Notes: generated from the sequence alone by a model not told the origin. DNA of 64,000 bases from Pseudomonas viridiflava (GCA_900596015.1 UVIF01000023.1:372001-436000), one strand, 5' to 3'; positions 17,250-25,592 are shown, numbered from the stretch's first letter. Numbers and translations: made by a program.

Positions 17250-18170
17250 TCAGGCGAATTCGGCTGCAATGCGTTGCAACTGCCTGGCATCGGGCAGGCG
17301 GCCCTGCCCGGCCAACAGGTTATCGAGCACATAGCGCGGCTGCGAGGTCGCTGGGATGACCGTGGTGACCGCAGGGTTTGCCAGCACGAACTTGAGCATC
17401 AATTGGGCCCAGGAGCTGGCATCCAGCTCGGCTGCTGCCCACTCGGGGAGCGTGCAGCCCTTGACCTTGGCGAACAGCCTGCCAGCTTCGAACGTACGGT
17501 TGATCAAGGTGGCGATACCGTGCTCTGCGCAGTACGGCAACAACGTACGCTCTGCATTGCGCGCGCCTATCGAGTAGTTGACCTGAACGAAGTCGACCGG
17601 CTCTTTCTTCAGCACGGCCAGCAGTTCGTCATGGGCCGATTCCACGTAATGCGTGACGCCTATGTAGCGAATGCGACCCTGGGCCTTGAGTTCACGCAGC
17701 AATGCCAGCTGGGTACGGGTGTCCTGCAGGTTGTGGACCTGAATGAGGTCGATCTTGTCGGTCTGCAGGGCCTTGAAGCTGGCCTCGATCTGGCGCATGC
17801 CGGCCTCGCGACCGGTTGACGACACCTTGGTTGCAAGAAACACCCTGTCGCGCACGCCGGCCTGGCTTACCAGATCGCCTGTGACCTGCTCGGCCCGACC
17901 ATAGCTGGGCGCGGTGTCGATGACGCTGGCGCCACCGTCGACAAAGGCCCTCAGGACGTCGCGCAGTGGCGCCATTTCGGCTGAGGCGGGGTCGACGTTG
18001 AAGGTTTGCGAGGTGCCCAGGCCGATGGCCGGAAGCAGTTCGCCCGATGCAGGAATCTTGCGCTGCAGCAGCGGCTGTGCAGCGAATGCCAGGGGGGACA
18101 TGAGCGAGCCACAGCTCGCGGCTGCGCCCAACAGGGCGGAGTACTGGATAAATTGGCGGCGGGTCGGCAT
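17250..18170 (-). CDS. Tat-exported aldo/keto reductase
   Basis: A 306-residue NAD(P)H-dependent aldo/keto reductase with a twin-arginine export signal: MPTRRQFIQYSALLGAA followed by a hydrophobic core and a cleavage-like LAFAAQ near residue 30. The catalytic tetrad is complete: Asp85 (VIDTAPSYG), Tyr90, Lys115 (LATKVSS) and His146 (QVHNLQD). The start at 18170 gives the Tat signal directly and follows AAGGA. Tat export suggests folding with cofactor before transport to the periplasm. It heads a two-gene unit with the ATP/ADP-translocase-like carrier. Similar secreted reductases occur widely in Pseudomonas without a known substrate. Confidence 0.88.
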   Translation of the reverse strand: MPTRRQFIQYSALLGAAASCGSLMSPLAFAAQPLLQRKIPASGELLPAIGLGTSQTFNVDPASAEMAPLRDVLRAFVDGGASVIDTAPSYGRAEQVTGDLVSQAGVRDRVFLATKVSSTGREAGMRQIEASFKALQTDKIDLIQVHNLQDTRTQLALLRELKAQGRIRYIGVTHYVESAHDELLAVLKKEPVDFVQVNYSIGARNAERTLLPYCAEHGIATLINRTFEAGRLFAKVKGCTLPEWAAAELDASSWAQLMLKFVLANPAVTTVIPATSQPRYVLDNLLAGQGRLPDARQLQRIAAEFA

Positions 18171-18341
18171 GGAGCAGTTCCTTACGGTTTTCACACGATT
18201 GAGGAAGATACTTCCCACGAAGTTGGCAGACCCCAGTATGGCCAAGCCCATTGGATTCAGGGCGGCAGCGATGACAAATGAAACATCAGGACAACAATTT
18301 TTTTCGATTGCGACTTCGCCTGCCAACGCGCCCAAACGACA

Positions 18342-18373
18342 CGCCCCCGGGCAATCGGATTGCGCCGGGGGCG
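18342..18373 (-). terminator. Long GC-rich hairpin, probable terminator of the small-peptide transcript
   Basis: CGCCCCCGG (18342-18350) pairs with CCGGGGGCG (18365-18373). Inside it, GCAAT pairs with ATTGC around a three-base loop with one bulged G. On the leftward strand it lies 29 bases after the stop of the 24-residue peptide. The following tract is only weakly U-rich, so efficiency is uncertain. Confidence 0.55.
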
Positions 18374-18401
18374 TTATGTGGTCAGGCAACTGCTGGATGG
18401 A

Positions 18402-18476
18402 TCAGTGCATGAACAGCGCGATCAAGATGATGATCGGGATAGGCACACCGAGGAAAAACAAGAGAATCGAGCGCAT
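18402..18476 (-). CDS. 24-residue hydrophobic membrane peptide
   Basis: A very short gene that is easily missed. The leftward ATG at 18476 is preceded by an excellent ribosome binding site (CAAGGAGTATTACC), and a stop follows after 24 codons. The peptide begins MRSILLFFLGVPIPIIIL and ends ALFMH, forming a single membrane-spanning helix with a central Pro-Ile-Pro. I recall near-identical small hydrophobic peptides annotated as hypothetical in many Pseudomonas genomes, but cannot check this here. It starts 15 bases after the stop of the upstream membrane protein, so the two are probably one operon and could interact in the membrane. A strong hairpin follows it. Confidence 0.72.
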   Translation of the reverse strand: MRSILLFFLGVPIPIIILIALFMH

Positions 18477-18491
18477 GGTAATACTCCTTGA

Positions 18492-19430
18492 TCAGCGAAT
18501 CGAAGTAGGTGCGTGGGTGCGGGTGCGGTCGCGTTCATGCCAGACCACGGCATCACGACTGCGGCCGCCGAAGGTTGCCGCGAAGCTGGCGAAGAATGCG
18601 CCGCAGAGCAACGCAACGAACGTCCACAGTGCAGTGGCGGCCGCGACCTTCTTGGCGGTATCGGCTGCCTGGCGCGCGGCCATTTCAGCGTCTTCGACCG
18701 ACTTCAGCGCCTGACCGTAGACCTGATCGACACGCTGCTCGGCCTGAGCCTGGGTCAGGTTGGTACGCTGGCTGACCAGTTGCGCCAGGTAGGCACGGTC
18801 TTCACCGGCGAGCTGACCATCGTTGCTCACGGTGCGAGCGAAGATGCGGGTTACCACGGCATGGGCCGCGTCATCGCTGACCGCTACCGGGCGATTGTCA
18901 CGGAACAGCATGTCGACGAAATAGCCGTAGGGATCGCTGGCATTGTCATTCGCGGAACTGCCGGCTGCCACGGCGGCACCGGAGGCAACGCTGGCGCCGG
19001 CCTGTACGCCGCTGCCAATCGCACTGCCGACCGAGCCCAGCACCAGCATCGCGGTGACCAGTGAGGCCACTGCCCAAGCCAGGAACCCGTGCGCGGTGTC
19101 GCGGAAGTACACTTCGTCGCCGTGCATGTTGGCCCATTTCACCCGCAAGCGACCGGCCAGATAACCGCCCATTCCGGAAGCGACGATTTGCGTGAATGTC
19201 AGCCAGATTACCGTGGAGACGCCCAGGGTCGTGGCGCTGACTCCTTTGTCGGCCCAGGGCGATATGGCTGAAAATCCGAGGCCGAAGCCCAGCACGACCA
19301 GGATCATCGACAAGGCGGCAGCGCCCGCCGCGCCGGCGAAGATCGCGGCCCAGGAAACACCTGAGTGATTGGAACTGTCCGAGGCAGTGGACAGCGAGGC
19401 AGGAGGAAGGTGGTCAGCAGGGGTCATCAT
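18492..19430 (-). CDS. Conserved multi-helix membrane protein, often labelled PhnA-like
   Basis: A 312-residue membrane protein with two N-terminal helices (WAAIFAGAAGAAALSMILVVLGFGLG and VSTVIWLTFTQIVASGMGGYLAGR), a third at LAWAVASLVTAMLVLGSVGSAIG, and a C-terminal helix at TALWTFVALLCGAFFASFAATFGG. Between them lies a soluble region (about residues 155-265) with helices rich in Ala, Gln and Glu (LTQAQAEQRVDQVYGQALKSVEDAEMAARQAADTAKK), likely facing the cytoplasm or periplasm. Homologues are annotated PhnA-like, but it shows no resemblance to phosphonoacetate hydrolase and the label should not be read as function. The start follows AGGAGCACG. It precedes the 24-residue peptide gene by 15 bases. 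Confidence 0.78.
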   Translation of the reverse strand: MMTPADHLPPASLSTASDSSNHSGVSWAAIFAGAAGAAALSMILVVLGFGLGFSAISPWADKGVSATTLGVSTVIWLTFTQIVASGMGGYLAGRLRVKWANMHGDEVYFRDTAHGFLAWAVASLVTAMLVLGSVGSAIGSGVQAGASVASGAAVAAGSSANDNASDPYGYFVDMLFRDNRPVAVSDDAAHAVVTRIFARTVSNDGQLAGEDRAYLAQLVSQRTNLTQAQAEQRVDQVYGQALKSVEDAEMAARQAADTAKKVAAATALWTFVALLCGAFFASFAATFGGRSRDAVVWHERDRTRTHAPTSIR

Positions 19431-19644
19431 TATTGTCGTGCTCCTAGCAGGTTCAACGTGTGTGATCGCTCACGTAATGCTTGCAGGGAACACAATGCAC
19501 CACGCGTGCCATCGCACTGGAAAACAATAATGTTTCAAATCAAAAGGTTACGATCCAAACCTAGACAAAGACTCATGCAATATGCCCGAACCGTCAATGA
19601 CTGACCGGGCTTTCTGCATTGTTTGGAAACGCAAATAGAGTTGA

Positions 19645-19974
19645 CTACAGCTCGGTCGTATTTTTCTGCTGCGCAGGATAGAACTCACCTTCCATGTTCT
19701 GCTTTTCCAGCGCAGTCCGCAGCCTGGCCTCTACGGCAGCCACGGCGGAATTATCGGCAATGTCAGCAATGACCAGCCACAGACGCTGCAGATTCTGCTC
19801 GTGGGTGCCTTCGCTGAGCATGTCGTGGCTGACAGCCGGCCTTCCCCGCCAGAAACACAGGGTGTCGAGTTCGCTTTCAGCACTGAACGTGCACGCCGGG
19901 CCCGCCAGCCAGATTTCACTGACGGTGCGCAGGTTGGTTTGTTCGATGTCTTGATGCTGGATTCTAAGTGGCAT
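19645..19974 (-). CDS. Hypothetical protein, 109 residues
   Basis: I do not recognise this protein. Starting at MPLRIQHQD it has a beta-rich N-terminal half containing IWLAGPACTFSAESELDTLCFWRGRP, then a helical C-terminal half (LQRLWLVIADIADNSAVAAVEARLRTALEKQN) and a charged tail. It carries no signal peptide. The start is uncertain: ATG codons at 19986 and 19974 are both possible and neither has a good ribosome binding site; I use 19974. The coding assignment rests on codon-position composition and on the divergent gene beginning at 20101. About 210 bases of gene-free DNA separate it from the membrane protein upstream, with no clear element apart from GTGATCGCTCAC near 19462. Confidence 0.6.
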   Translation of the reverse strand: MPLRIQHQDIEQTNLRTVSEIWLAGPACTFSAESELDTLCFWRGRPAVSHDMLSEGTHEQNLQRLWLVIADIADNSAVAAVEARLRTALEKQNMEGEFYPAQQKNTTEL

Positions 19975-20100
19975 TGCATTACCCATTGCGCAGGAGCGAT
20001 ATGCCTTGGAACCCGTCGCGCATGCCCAAGTTCTACCGGGAATGTCATTGTCGAGAATGGCACTCTCGAGCCAAACCCTGCTCGACGAACGGAGGTGAAC

Positions 20101-20523
20101 ATGAAAATACTGATCGCAGCCATGGCGCTGGGTGCATCGCTGGCCCACGCCAGCCAGGGCAACCCGCTGACTGCCGAACGCTGGCAGAGCCGTCCACTGA
20201 TCGTCATCGTTCCTGATGCTCGCGACGCCACGCTGATCGACCTGCGTGCAGCGTTGGCCAGGCCGGAGAACCGCGAAGCATTCGTTGAACGCGAGATGGT
20301 GCTCTACGAAATCGTCGCCGGCCAGGCCAGCCGCAATGGCCAGCCGATCGGCACGGAGGCCAGCGCGGCGCTGCTGCGCGCGGTCGGGCACGCGGCCGAC
20401 GCGACCGCCCGGGTGGTGTTGGTGGGCAAGGACGGTGGCATCAAGGTCGACCAGCCGGGGCCGGTCGACCCGCAAGCGTTGTTCAGTACCATCGACCGCA
20501 TGCCGATGCGCCAGGGCCAGTGA
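20101..20523 (+). CDS. Secreted DUF4174 family protein
   Basis: A 140-residue protein with an N-terminal signal peptide (MKILIAAMALGASLAHASQG) that predicts export. The mature part matches the DUF4174 pattern: an RPLIVIVPDARDATLIDLRAAL opening, then ENREAFVEREMVLYEIV, and a C-terminal VVLVGKDGGIKVDQPGPVDPQALFSTIDRMPMR. The fold is predicted to be thioredoxin-like but no CxxC is present, so redox activity is unlikely; the family has no agreed function. GGAGG lies nine bases before the ATG. It diverges from the hypothetical gene at 19974 and converges on hemB, whose stop is nine bases away. Confidence 0.82.
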   Translation: MKILIAAMALGASLAHASQGNPLTAERWQSRPLIVIVPDARDATLIDLRAALARPENREAFVEREMVLYEIVAGQASRNGQPIGTEASAALLRAVGHAADATARVVLVGKDGGIKVDQPGPVDPQALFSTIDRMPMRQGQ

Positions 20524-20532
20524 ACCAACGAC

Positions 20533-21507
20533 TCAGATGCCTTCGCGGGCGATGTCCATGGCGAAGTAGGTGAAGATCAGATCGGCACCGGCGCGCTTGA
20601 TCGCACCCAGGCTCTCGCGGACGATACGCTGCTCGTCGACTGCGCCCGCCTGGCCTGCGAACTTGATCATCGCGTATTCGCCACTGACCTGATAGGCCGC
20701 CAGGGGCAGGCGCGATGCCTCGCGAATATCGCGAATGATGTCCAGATAGGCCCCTGCAGGCTTGACCATCAAGGCGTCGGCGCCCTCCTGCTCGTCGAGC
20801 AGCGATTCACGCACGGCTTCGCGACGGTTCATGGGGTTCATCTGATAGGTCTTGCGGTCCCCCTTGAGCGCCGTGCCGCCGGCTTCGCGGAACGGCCCGT
20901 AGAACGAAGAGGCAAATTTGGTCGAATAGGCCATGATCGACGTGTCGAGGAAACCGGCTTCGTCCAGTGCGCTGCGGATCGCTTGCACCTGGCCGTCCAT
21001 GGCCGCCGACGGTGAAATGAAATCGGCACCGGCGCGCGCCGCAACCACGGCCTGCTTGCCAAGGTTGATCAGGGTCGCGTCGTTGTCGACATGCTCACCG
21101 TGGAGAACCCCGCAGTGACCGTGGGAGGTGTACTCGCAGAAACAGGTGTCGGCCATGACCACCATCTCTGGCACCGTGTCCTTGCAGATACGGGCAATGC
21201 GCGCCACCAGGCCGTTTTCGTTCCAGGTGTCGCTGCCATCGGCGTCGAGGTGGTGGGATACACCGAACGTCATCACCGATTTGATACCGGCACGCGCGTA
21301 GCGCTCGATCTCGCCCGCAAGCCTGGATTCGGGGATGCGCATGACTCCCGGCATGCTGTTGATGGGCACGAAGTCATCGATCTCTTCTTCGACGAAAATC
21401 GGCAGCACCAGGTCGCCAAGGTTGAATTCGGCTTCCTGGAACAGATCGCGGAAAGAAGCGTTGCGGCGCAGGCGGCGCGGCCTGGCGGAAGGAAACTGGC
21501 TGGGCAT
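20533..21507 (-). CDS. hemB: Delta-aminolevulinic acid dehydratase, zinc-type
   Basis: Porphobilinogen synthase condenses two 5-aminolevulinate molecules in tetrapyrrole biosynthesis. The two Schiff-base lysines are present (Lys197 in AYSTKFASSFYG and Lys249 in LMVKPAGAYLD). The metal loop reads DTCFCEYTSHGHCGVL with Cys122, Cys124 and Cys132, the three-cysteine site of zinc-dependent enzymes such as E. coli HemB. Known P. aeruginosa HemB lacks these cysteines and is magnesium-dependent, so this is likely a second, zinc-type paralogue; that inference needs the rest of the genome. Length is 324 residues. The start is one of two adjacent ATG codons (21510 or 21507); no strong ribosome binding site is seen. 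It diverges from the transketolase gene. Confidence 0.93.
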   Translation of the reverse strand: MPSQFPSARPRRLRRNASFRDLFQEAEFNLGDLVLPIFVEEEIDDFVPINSMPGVMRIPESRLAGEIERYARAGIKSVMTFGVSHHLDADGSDTWNENGLVARIARICKDTVPEMVVMADTCFCEYTSHGHCGVLHGEHVDNDATLINLGKQAVVAARAGADFISPSAAMDGQVQAIRSALDEAGFLDTSIMAYSTKFASSFYGPFREAGGTALKGDRKTYQMNPMNRREAVRESLLDEQEGADALMVKPAGAYLDIIRDIREASRLPLAAYQVSGEYAMIKFAGQAGAVDEQRIVRESLGAIKRAGADLIFTYFAMDIAREGI

Positions 21508-21734
21508 CATGGATTCCACTGATAAGGGCATACGGCATCGAACGCGCAAGCTTAGGCCCGGACACGGGCACCGGGCAAACCGGATTTCGATAAAGCTGCT
21601 TTGCACGGCGGGTAACAATTGGCCGTCGTGCAGCGCACCAGCATGCAACGCAACTTACCCGGCCGCACGAAGGTCAACCCTGACGACATCTTCACCGCGA
21701 TTTCCTCGCGAACTCAATGTGGGATCGAATCGAC

Positions 21735-23804
21735 ATGCCAAATCAAGTTTCCAATCCAGCCTCTTCCACCGCCACCGACCAGCTGTGCATCAACACCCTG
21801 CGCACGCTGGCCATGGATGCCGTGCAGAAGGCCAATTCCGGTCATCCTGGTACGCCCATGGCCCTGGCACCGGTGGGCTACACCCTGTGGAGCCGCTTCC
21901 TGCGCTACCACCCCGAGCATCCCGACTGGCCCAATCGCGACCGGTTCGTGCTCTCCGCCGGCCACGCTTCCATGCTGCTCTACGGGCTGTTGCACCTGGC
22001 GGGCGTCGAAGAGATCGACGAGCACGGGACCAAGACCGGCCAGCCTGCGGTCAGCCTCGACGACATCAAGCAGTTTCGCCAGATGGACTCGAAGACCCCG
22101 GGGCATCCCGAATACCGTTTCACCACCGGTGTCGAGACCACCACCGGGCCCCTTGGCCAAGGTTGCGCCAACAGTGTGGGCATGGCCATGGCGCAGCACT
22201 GGCTTGCGTCGCGCTTCAACCGCGACGACCTGAAGCTGTTCGACTACAACGTCTACGCGATCTGTGGCGACGGCGACATGATGGAAGGCGTCAGCAGCGA
22301 GGCCGCGTCGATGGCCGGCCATTTGAAGCTGGCCAACCTGTGCTGGATCTATGACAACAACACGATCAGCATCGAGGGTCATACGGAGCTTGCGTTCAGC
22401 GAAGACGTGCTGACCCGCTTCAAGGGTTACGGCTGGAACACCTTGCACGTAACCGACGCCAACGATACCGAAGCGCTTGCCAAGGCCTTCGAGCAGTTCA
22501 CCCAGAACCGCGATGCGCCGACCTTGATCATGGTCGACAGCGTGATCGGCTACGGCGCGCCGAACAAGCAGAACACCGCCGCTGCCCACGGTGAGGCGCT
22601 GGGTGATGACGAGATCAAGCTGGCCAAGAAAGCCTACGGATGGGATGAAAACAGCAGCTTCTCGGTACCTGACAGCGTGGCCCATCACCTGCGTGACACC
22701 TTGCTGAGCAGCCATGGTGAACGCCATGCGCAGTGGCAGCAGCAGTTGCAGACACTCGCCGAGCGCGAACCCGAGCTGGCCGAGGAACTGCGGCGCATGC
22801 GTGCCGGGGAAATGCCCGAGGGTTGGCAGGCCGAACTGGAAGCCTTCGACACCGACGCCAAGGGTGTGGCGACACGTGCCGCAGGCGGCAAGGTGCTGAA
22901 TGCGTTCGCCAAGAAGATTCCCTGGTTGCTGGGCGGTTCGGCCGACCTGTCTCCGTCGACCAAGACCAACCTGACGTTCGACGGTGCCGGCAGTTTCTCG
23001 GCCACCCAGCCCGGCGGCCGCAATCTGCACTTCGGCATCCGCGAGCACGCCATGGGCGCGATCGCCAATGGCCTGGCGCTGTGCTACATCCGCCCTTACA
23101 CCTCGACTTTTCTGGTGTTCAGCGACTACATGAAGCCGCCGATTCGTTTGGCGGCAATCATGGAGCTGCCGGTGGTGTTCGTCTTCACTCACGACTCCAT
23201 CGGTGTCGGTGAGGACGGCCCGACCCATCAGCCCATCGAACACCTGACCCAGCTACGCGCGACGCCGGGGCTGCTGACGTTGCGCCCAGGCGACGCCAAC
23301 GAAACCACCCAGGCGTGGAAGATTGCCTTGGCACAGACTGACAGACCGTCGTGCATCGTGCTGTCGCGCCAGCCCATGGCGACCTTGGACCGCGAGCGCT
23401 TCGGCAGTGCCGAAGGGGTCGCCCGTGGCGGTTATGTGCTGGCCGACAGCGAAAATCCGCAGGTGATTCTGATCGCCACTGGCAGTGAAGTGGGCCTTGC
23501 CGTGCAGGCCTATGAGCAGTTGCATGAGCAGGGTATCGCGGCGCGTGTGGTCAGCCTGCCGTGCTGGGAGCTGTTCGAGGAGCAGGATGCGCAGTACCGC
23601 GAGCAGGTGCTGCCGGCCGCCGTGACCGCGCGCGTGGCCATCGAACAGGCCGGGCCGCTGGGTTGGGATCGGTACGTGGGAAGTACCGGTGCGAAGGTGG
23701 TGATGAACAGCTTCGGGGCCTCGGCGCCAATCGACAAGCTGCAGGCCAAGTTTGGCTTTACCGTGGAGAATGTGGTGAAGCTGGCTAAAGAGCAGATCGG
23801 CTAG
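21735..23804 (+). CDS. tkt: Transketolase
   Basis: Thiamine-diphosphate enzyme of the non-oxidative pentose phosphate pathway, moving two-carbon units between sugar phosphates. The 689-residue protein shows the substrate-binding GHPGTPM (residues 37-43), the GDGDMMEG...NN thiamine/metal motif (178-185 and Asn208-209), and the central RNLHFGIREHAMG block with the catalytic glutamate. The ATG at 21735 is chosen over 21717 because it gives the usual transketolase start a short distance before LCINTLRTLAMDAVQKANSGHPG. A central region (AEREPELAEELRRMRAGEMPEGWQ) is typical. It is not in the epd-pgk-fda context usual for the main Pseudomonas tkt, so it may be a second copy, lying a few kb from zwf and gnd. 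Confidence 0.95.
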   Translation: MPNQVSNPASSTATDQLCINTLRTLAMDAVQKANSGHPGTPMALAPVGYTLWSRFLRYHPEHPDWPNRDRFVLSAGHASMLLYGLLHLAGVEEIDEHGTKTGQPAVSLDDIKQFRQMDSKTPGHPEYRFTTGVETTTGPLGQGCANSVGMAMAQHWLASRFNRDDLKLFDYNVYAICGDGDMMEGVSSEAASMAGHLKLANLCWIYDNNTISIEGHTELAFSEDVLTRFKGYGWNTLHVTDANDTEALAKAFEQFTQNRDAPTLIMVDSVIGYGAPNKQNTAAAHGEALGDDEIKLAKKAYGWDENSSFSVPDSVAHHLRDTLLSSHGERHAQWQQQLQTLAEREPELAEELRRMRAGEMPEGWQAELEAFDTDAKGVATRAAGGKVLNAFAKKIPWLLGGSADLSPSTKTNLTFDGAGSFSATQPGGRNLHFGIREHAMGAIANGLALCYIRPYTSTFLVFSDYMKPPIRLAAIMELPVVFVFTHDSIGVGEDGPTHQPIEHLTQLRATPGLLTLRPGDANETTQAWKIALAQTDRPSCIVLSRQPMATLDRERFGSAEGVARGGYVLADSENPQVILIATGSEVGLAVQAYEQLHEQGIAARVVSLPCWELFEEQDAQYREQVLPAAVTARVAIEQAGPLGWDRYVGSTGAKVVMNSFGASAPIDKLQAKFGFTVENVVKLAKEQIG

Positions 23805-23834
23805 CCCAATTCGGCGGCGCGGTCTGACACCCTA

Positions 23835-23919
23835 TAGGAGCGGTCCGTGGCCGCGAAATGAGCGGCGCGGTGGATCTGGGGATCGGCGGCGTTGCATTCG
23901 CGGCCAAAGACCGCTCCTA
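23835..23919. repeat. REP-like inverted pair (family B)
   Basis: A left unit TAGGAGCGGTCCGTGGCCGC (from 23835) and a right unit, its approximate reverse complement ending GACCGCTCCTA (23897-23919), face each other about 40 bases apart. This second palindrome family also occurs at 54536 and, in several copies, at 58.5-58.7 kb. The pair sits in the 198-base gap between tkt and the TSUP gene, which otherwise shows nothing recognisable. Confidence 0.8.
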
Positions 23920-24002
23920 CGGATGCATGCAGCGGTGTGCACCGGCTAGAATGGCTGCATTCGCGTGCGCCTTTCGCATGCACCCTGCCATGAAGCCCAC
24001 CC

Positions 24003-24794
24003 ATGTCTTTCGATTTTCTGTCCAACCTCAGCGTCACGCCGACTGTGCTGCTCATTCTCGTGCTGGTGGCTTTCGTGGCCGGCTTCATCGATGCCATAGC
24101 TGGCGGCGGCGGTCTGCTCACGACCCCTGCCCTGCTCACCGCAGGGCTGCCACCCCACCTGGTGCTGGGCACCAACAAGCTCAGCTCGACCTTTGGCGCC
24201 GCTACCGCAGGCTACACGTTCTATCGCCGCAAGCTGTTTCATCCAGGTCAATGGAAGAATGCCCTGCTGGGCACCTTGGTAGGCGGATTTCTCGGTGCGG
24301 GCGCGGCGCACTACATGCCCGCCGAATGGCTGAACAAGATGCTGCCGGTGATCGTTTTCGCCTGCGGTCTGTACCTGCTGTTCGGCGGTACACCCAAAGC
24401 GCCGCTGGACAGCCACGCGCCGATCAAGCGCAAATGGCAGTTGCCCCAAGGCCTGGCGCTGGGTTTCTACGATGGCGTGGCAGGCCCCGGCACCGGGGCT
24501 TTCTGGACCGTCAGTACACTGCTGCTGTACCCGCTGGATCTGGTCCGCGCCAGCGGCGTGGCGCGCAGCATGAACTTCGTCAGCAACATCGCCGCCCTCA
24601 CGGTGTTCATCGTCAGCGGCCAGGTCGATTGGCTGATCGGTCTGAGCATGGGCATGGCGGTGACGGTCGGTGCGTTCTTCGGCGCGCGCACGGCGATTGG
24701 CGGCGGCGCCAAGTTCATTCGTCCGGTGTTCATCACCATCGTACTGGCCCTGACCGTGCGGCTAGCCTGGCAGCACTGGTTCGGGCAGGCCTGA
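24003..24794 (+). CDS. TSUP (TauE/SafE) family membrane exporter
   Basis: A 263-residue membrane protein with seven or eight helices. The two-fold repeated family signature is clear: AFVAGFIDAIAGGGGLLTTPALLTAGLPPHLVLGTNKLSSTFG in the first half, and LGFYDGVAGPGTGAFWTVS with SGVARSMNFVSNIAALTVF in the second. TSUP members move sulfite, sulfoacetate, taurine-derived or other organic anions; no sulfur genes are adjacent, so the substrate is unknown. The start MSFDFLSNLS has only a poor ribosome binding site. Its last 33 bases overlap the 3' end of nudC on the other strand. Confidence 0.87.
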   Translation: MSFDFLSNLSVTPTVLLILVLVAFVAGFIDAIAGGGGLLTTPALLTAGLPPHLVLGTNKLSSTFGAATAGYTFYRRKLFHPGQWKNALLGTLVGGFLGAGAAHYMPAEWLNKMLPVIVFACGLYLLFGGTPKAPLDSHAPIKRKWQLPQGLALGFYDGVAGPGTGAFWTVSTLLLYPLDLVRASGVARSMNFVSNIAALTVFIVSGQVDWLIGLSMGMAVTVGAFFGARTAIGGGAKFIRPVFITIVLALTVRLAWQHWFGQA

Positions 24795-25592
24795 GCGGCG
24801 CGCCACATACAGGTCGATGAGATGCCGGGCAATCGAGCGACCAGCCGGGAGGGCGGGCAACGCATCGATACGGAACCACTGGGCGTCCTCGATTTCGTCA
24901 AGTTGCGGAATGATCTCACCGGCAGCGTACTCGGCGTGAAAACCCAGCATCATCGAATGCGGAAACGGCCAGCATTGGCTGCCGATGTACTGGATGTTGC
25001 GTACGCTCACCTGTACCTCCTCCATTACCTCACGGCGCAGGCAGTCTTCAGCCGACTCGCCTGGTTCGGCAAAGCCTGCCAAGGTGCTGTAGACACCCGG
25101 CACGAACCGCGGGGAGCGCGCCAGCAACACTTCATCGCCGCGCGTGACGAGTACGATCATGCTCGGTGAGATGCGCGGGTAACTGCGCAACTCGCAACGC
25201 GCGCAGTGCATCGCACGCTCACCCGGCACCTGCGATGTCGGACCGCCGCAGCTGCCGCAGAACCTGTGCTCACGCGCCCAGGTGCCGATCTGTGCCGCAT
25301 AGCCGAGCATTCGATAGACCTGGAAATCGCCTTCGAGCATGAACTGCCGAAGACCTTGCCAGTAGCAGTCGTCCGGGGTATCCGGGCTGCGCAGTTCAAG
25401 CAGGTAAACCGGCCGGCCATCGAAATGCCCAATGCCGTGTTCGGTCAGTACCTCAACGGACTGCTGCTTGAGCCAATCTCGCTCGAACAGTACGCCGCGC
25501 GCATTGCAGAGAAACCCCTGACTGCTGCGGGCAACGGCCAAGCCACCGGGTTGTGCGGTATCGAGCACCGCTGTGGTCCAGCGTTCACTCAT
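24762..25592 (-). CDS. nudC: NAD(+) diphosphatase / RNA decapping Nudix hydrolase
   Basis: NudC hydrolyses NADH and NAD+ to NMN and AMP and removes NAD caps from RNA. The 276-residue protein has a four-cysteine zinc ribbon (Cys112, 115, 130, 133 in CGSCGG...CARC), the Nudix box at 173-195 (GFAEPGESAEDCLRREVMEE), and the NADH-pyrophosphatase signature at 205-213, here SQCWPFPHS where the family normally has SQPWPFPxS. The usual Gly near the end of the Nudix box is Gln (EEVQV). Catalytic glutamates are intact. GAGGA precedes the ATG at 25592. The gene converges with the TSUP gene and overlaps it by 33 bases. Confidence 0.92.
   Translation of the reverse strand: MSERWTTAVLDTAQPGGLAVARSSQGFLCNARGVLFERDWLKQQSVEVLTEHGIGHFDGRPVYLLELRSPDTPDDCYWQGLRQFMLEGDFQVYRMLGYAAQIGTWAREHRFCGSCGGPTSQVPGERAMHCARCELRSYPRISPSMIVLVTRGDEVLLARSPRFVPGVYSTLAGFAEPGESAEDCLRREVMEEVQVSVRNIQYIGSQCWPFPHSMMLGFHAEYAAGEIIPQLDEIEDAQWFRIDALPALPAGRSIARHLIDLYVARRSGLPEPVLPG

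Noticed and set aside
19460..19473. GTGATCGCTCAC resembling a CRP/Vfr half-site pair
   Set aside because: The spacer between GTGA and TCAC is four bases, not the six required, and no flanking match was seen.
19731..20231. A 166-codon minus-strand frame overlapping the region of the 109-residue hypothetical and the DUF4174 gene
   Set aside because: It crosses the start of the clearly supported DUF4174 gene and reads as an out-of-frame translation of its neighbours.
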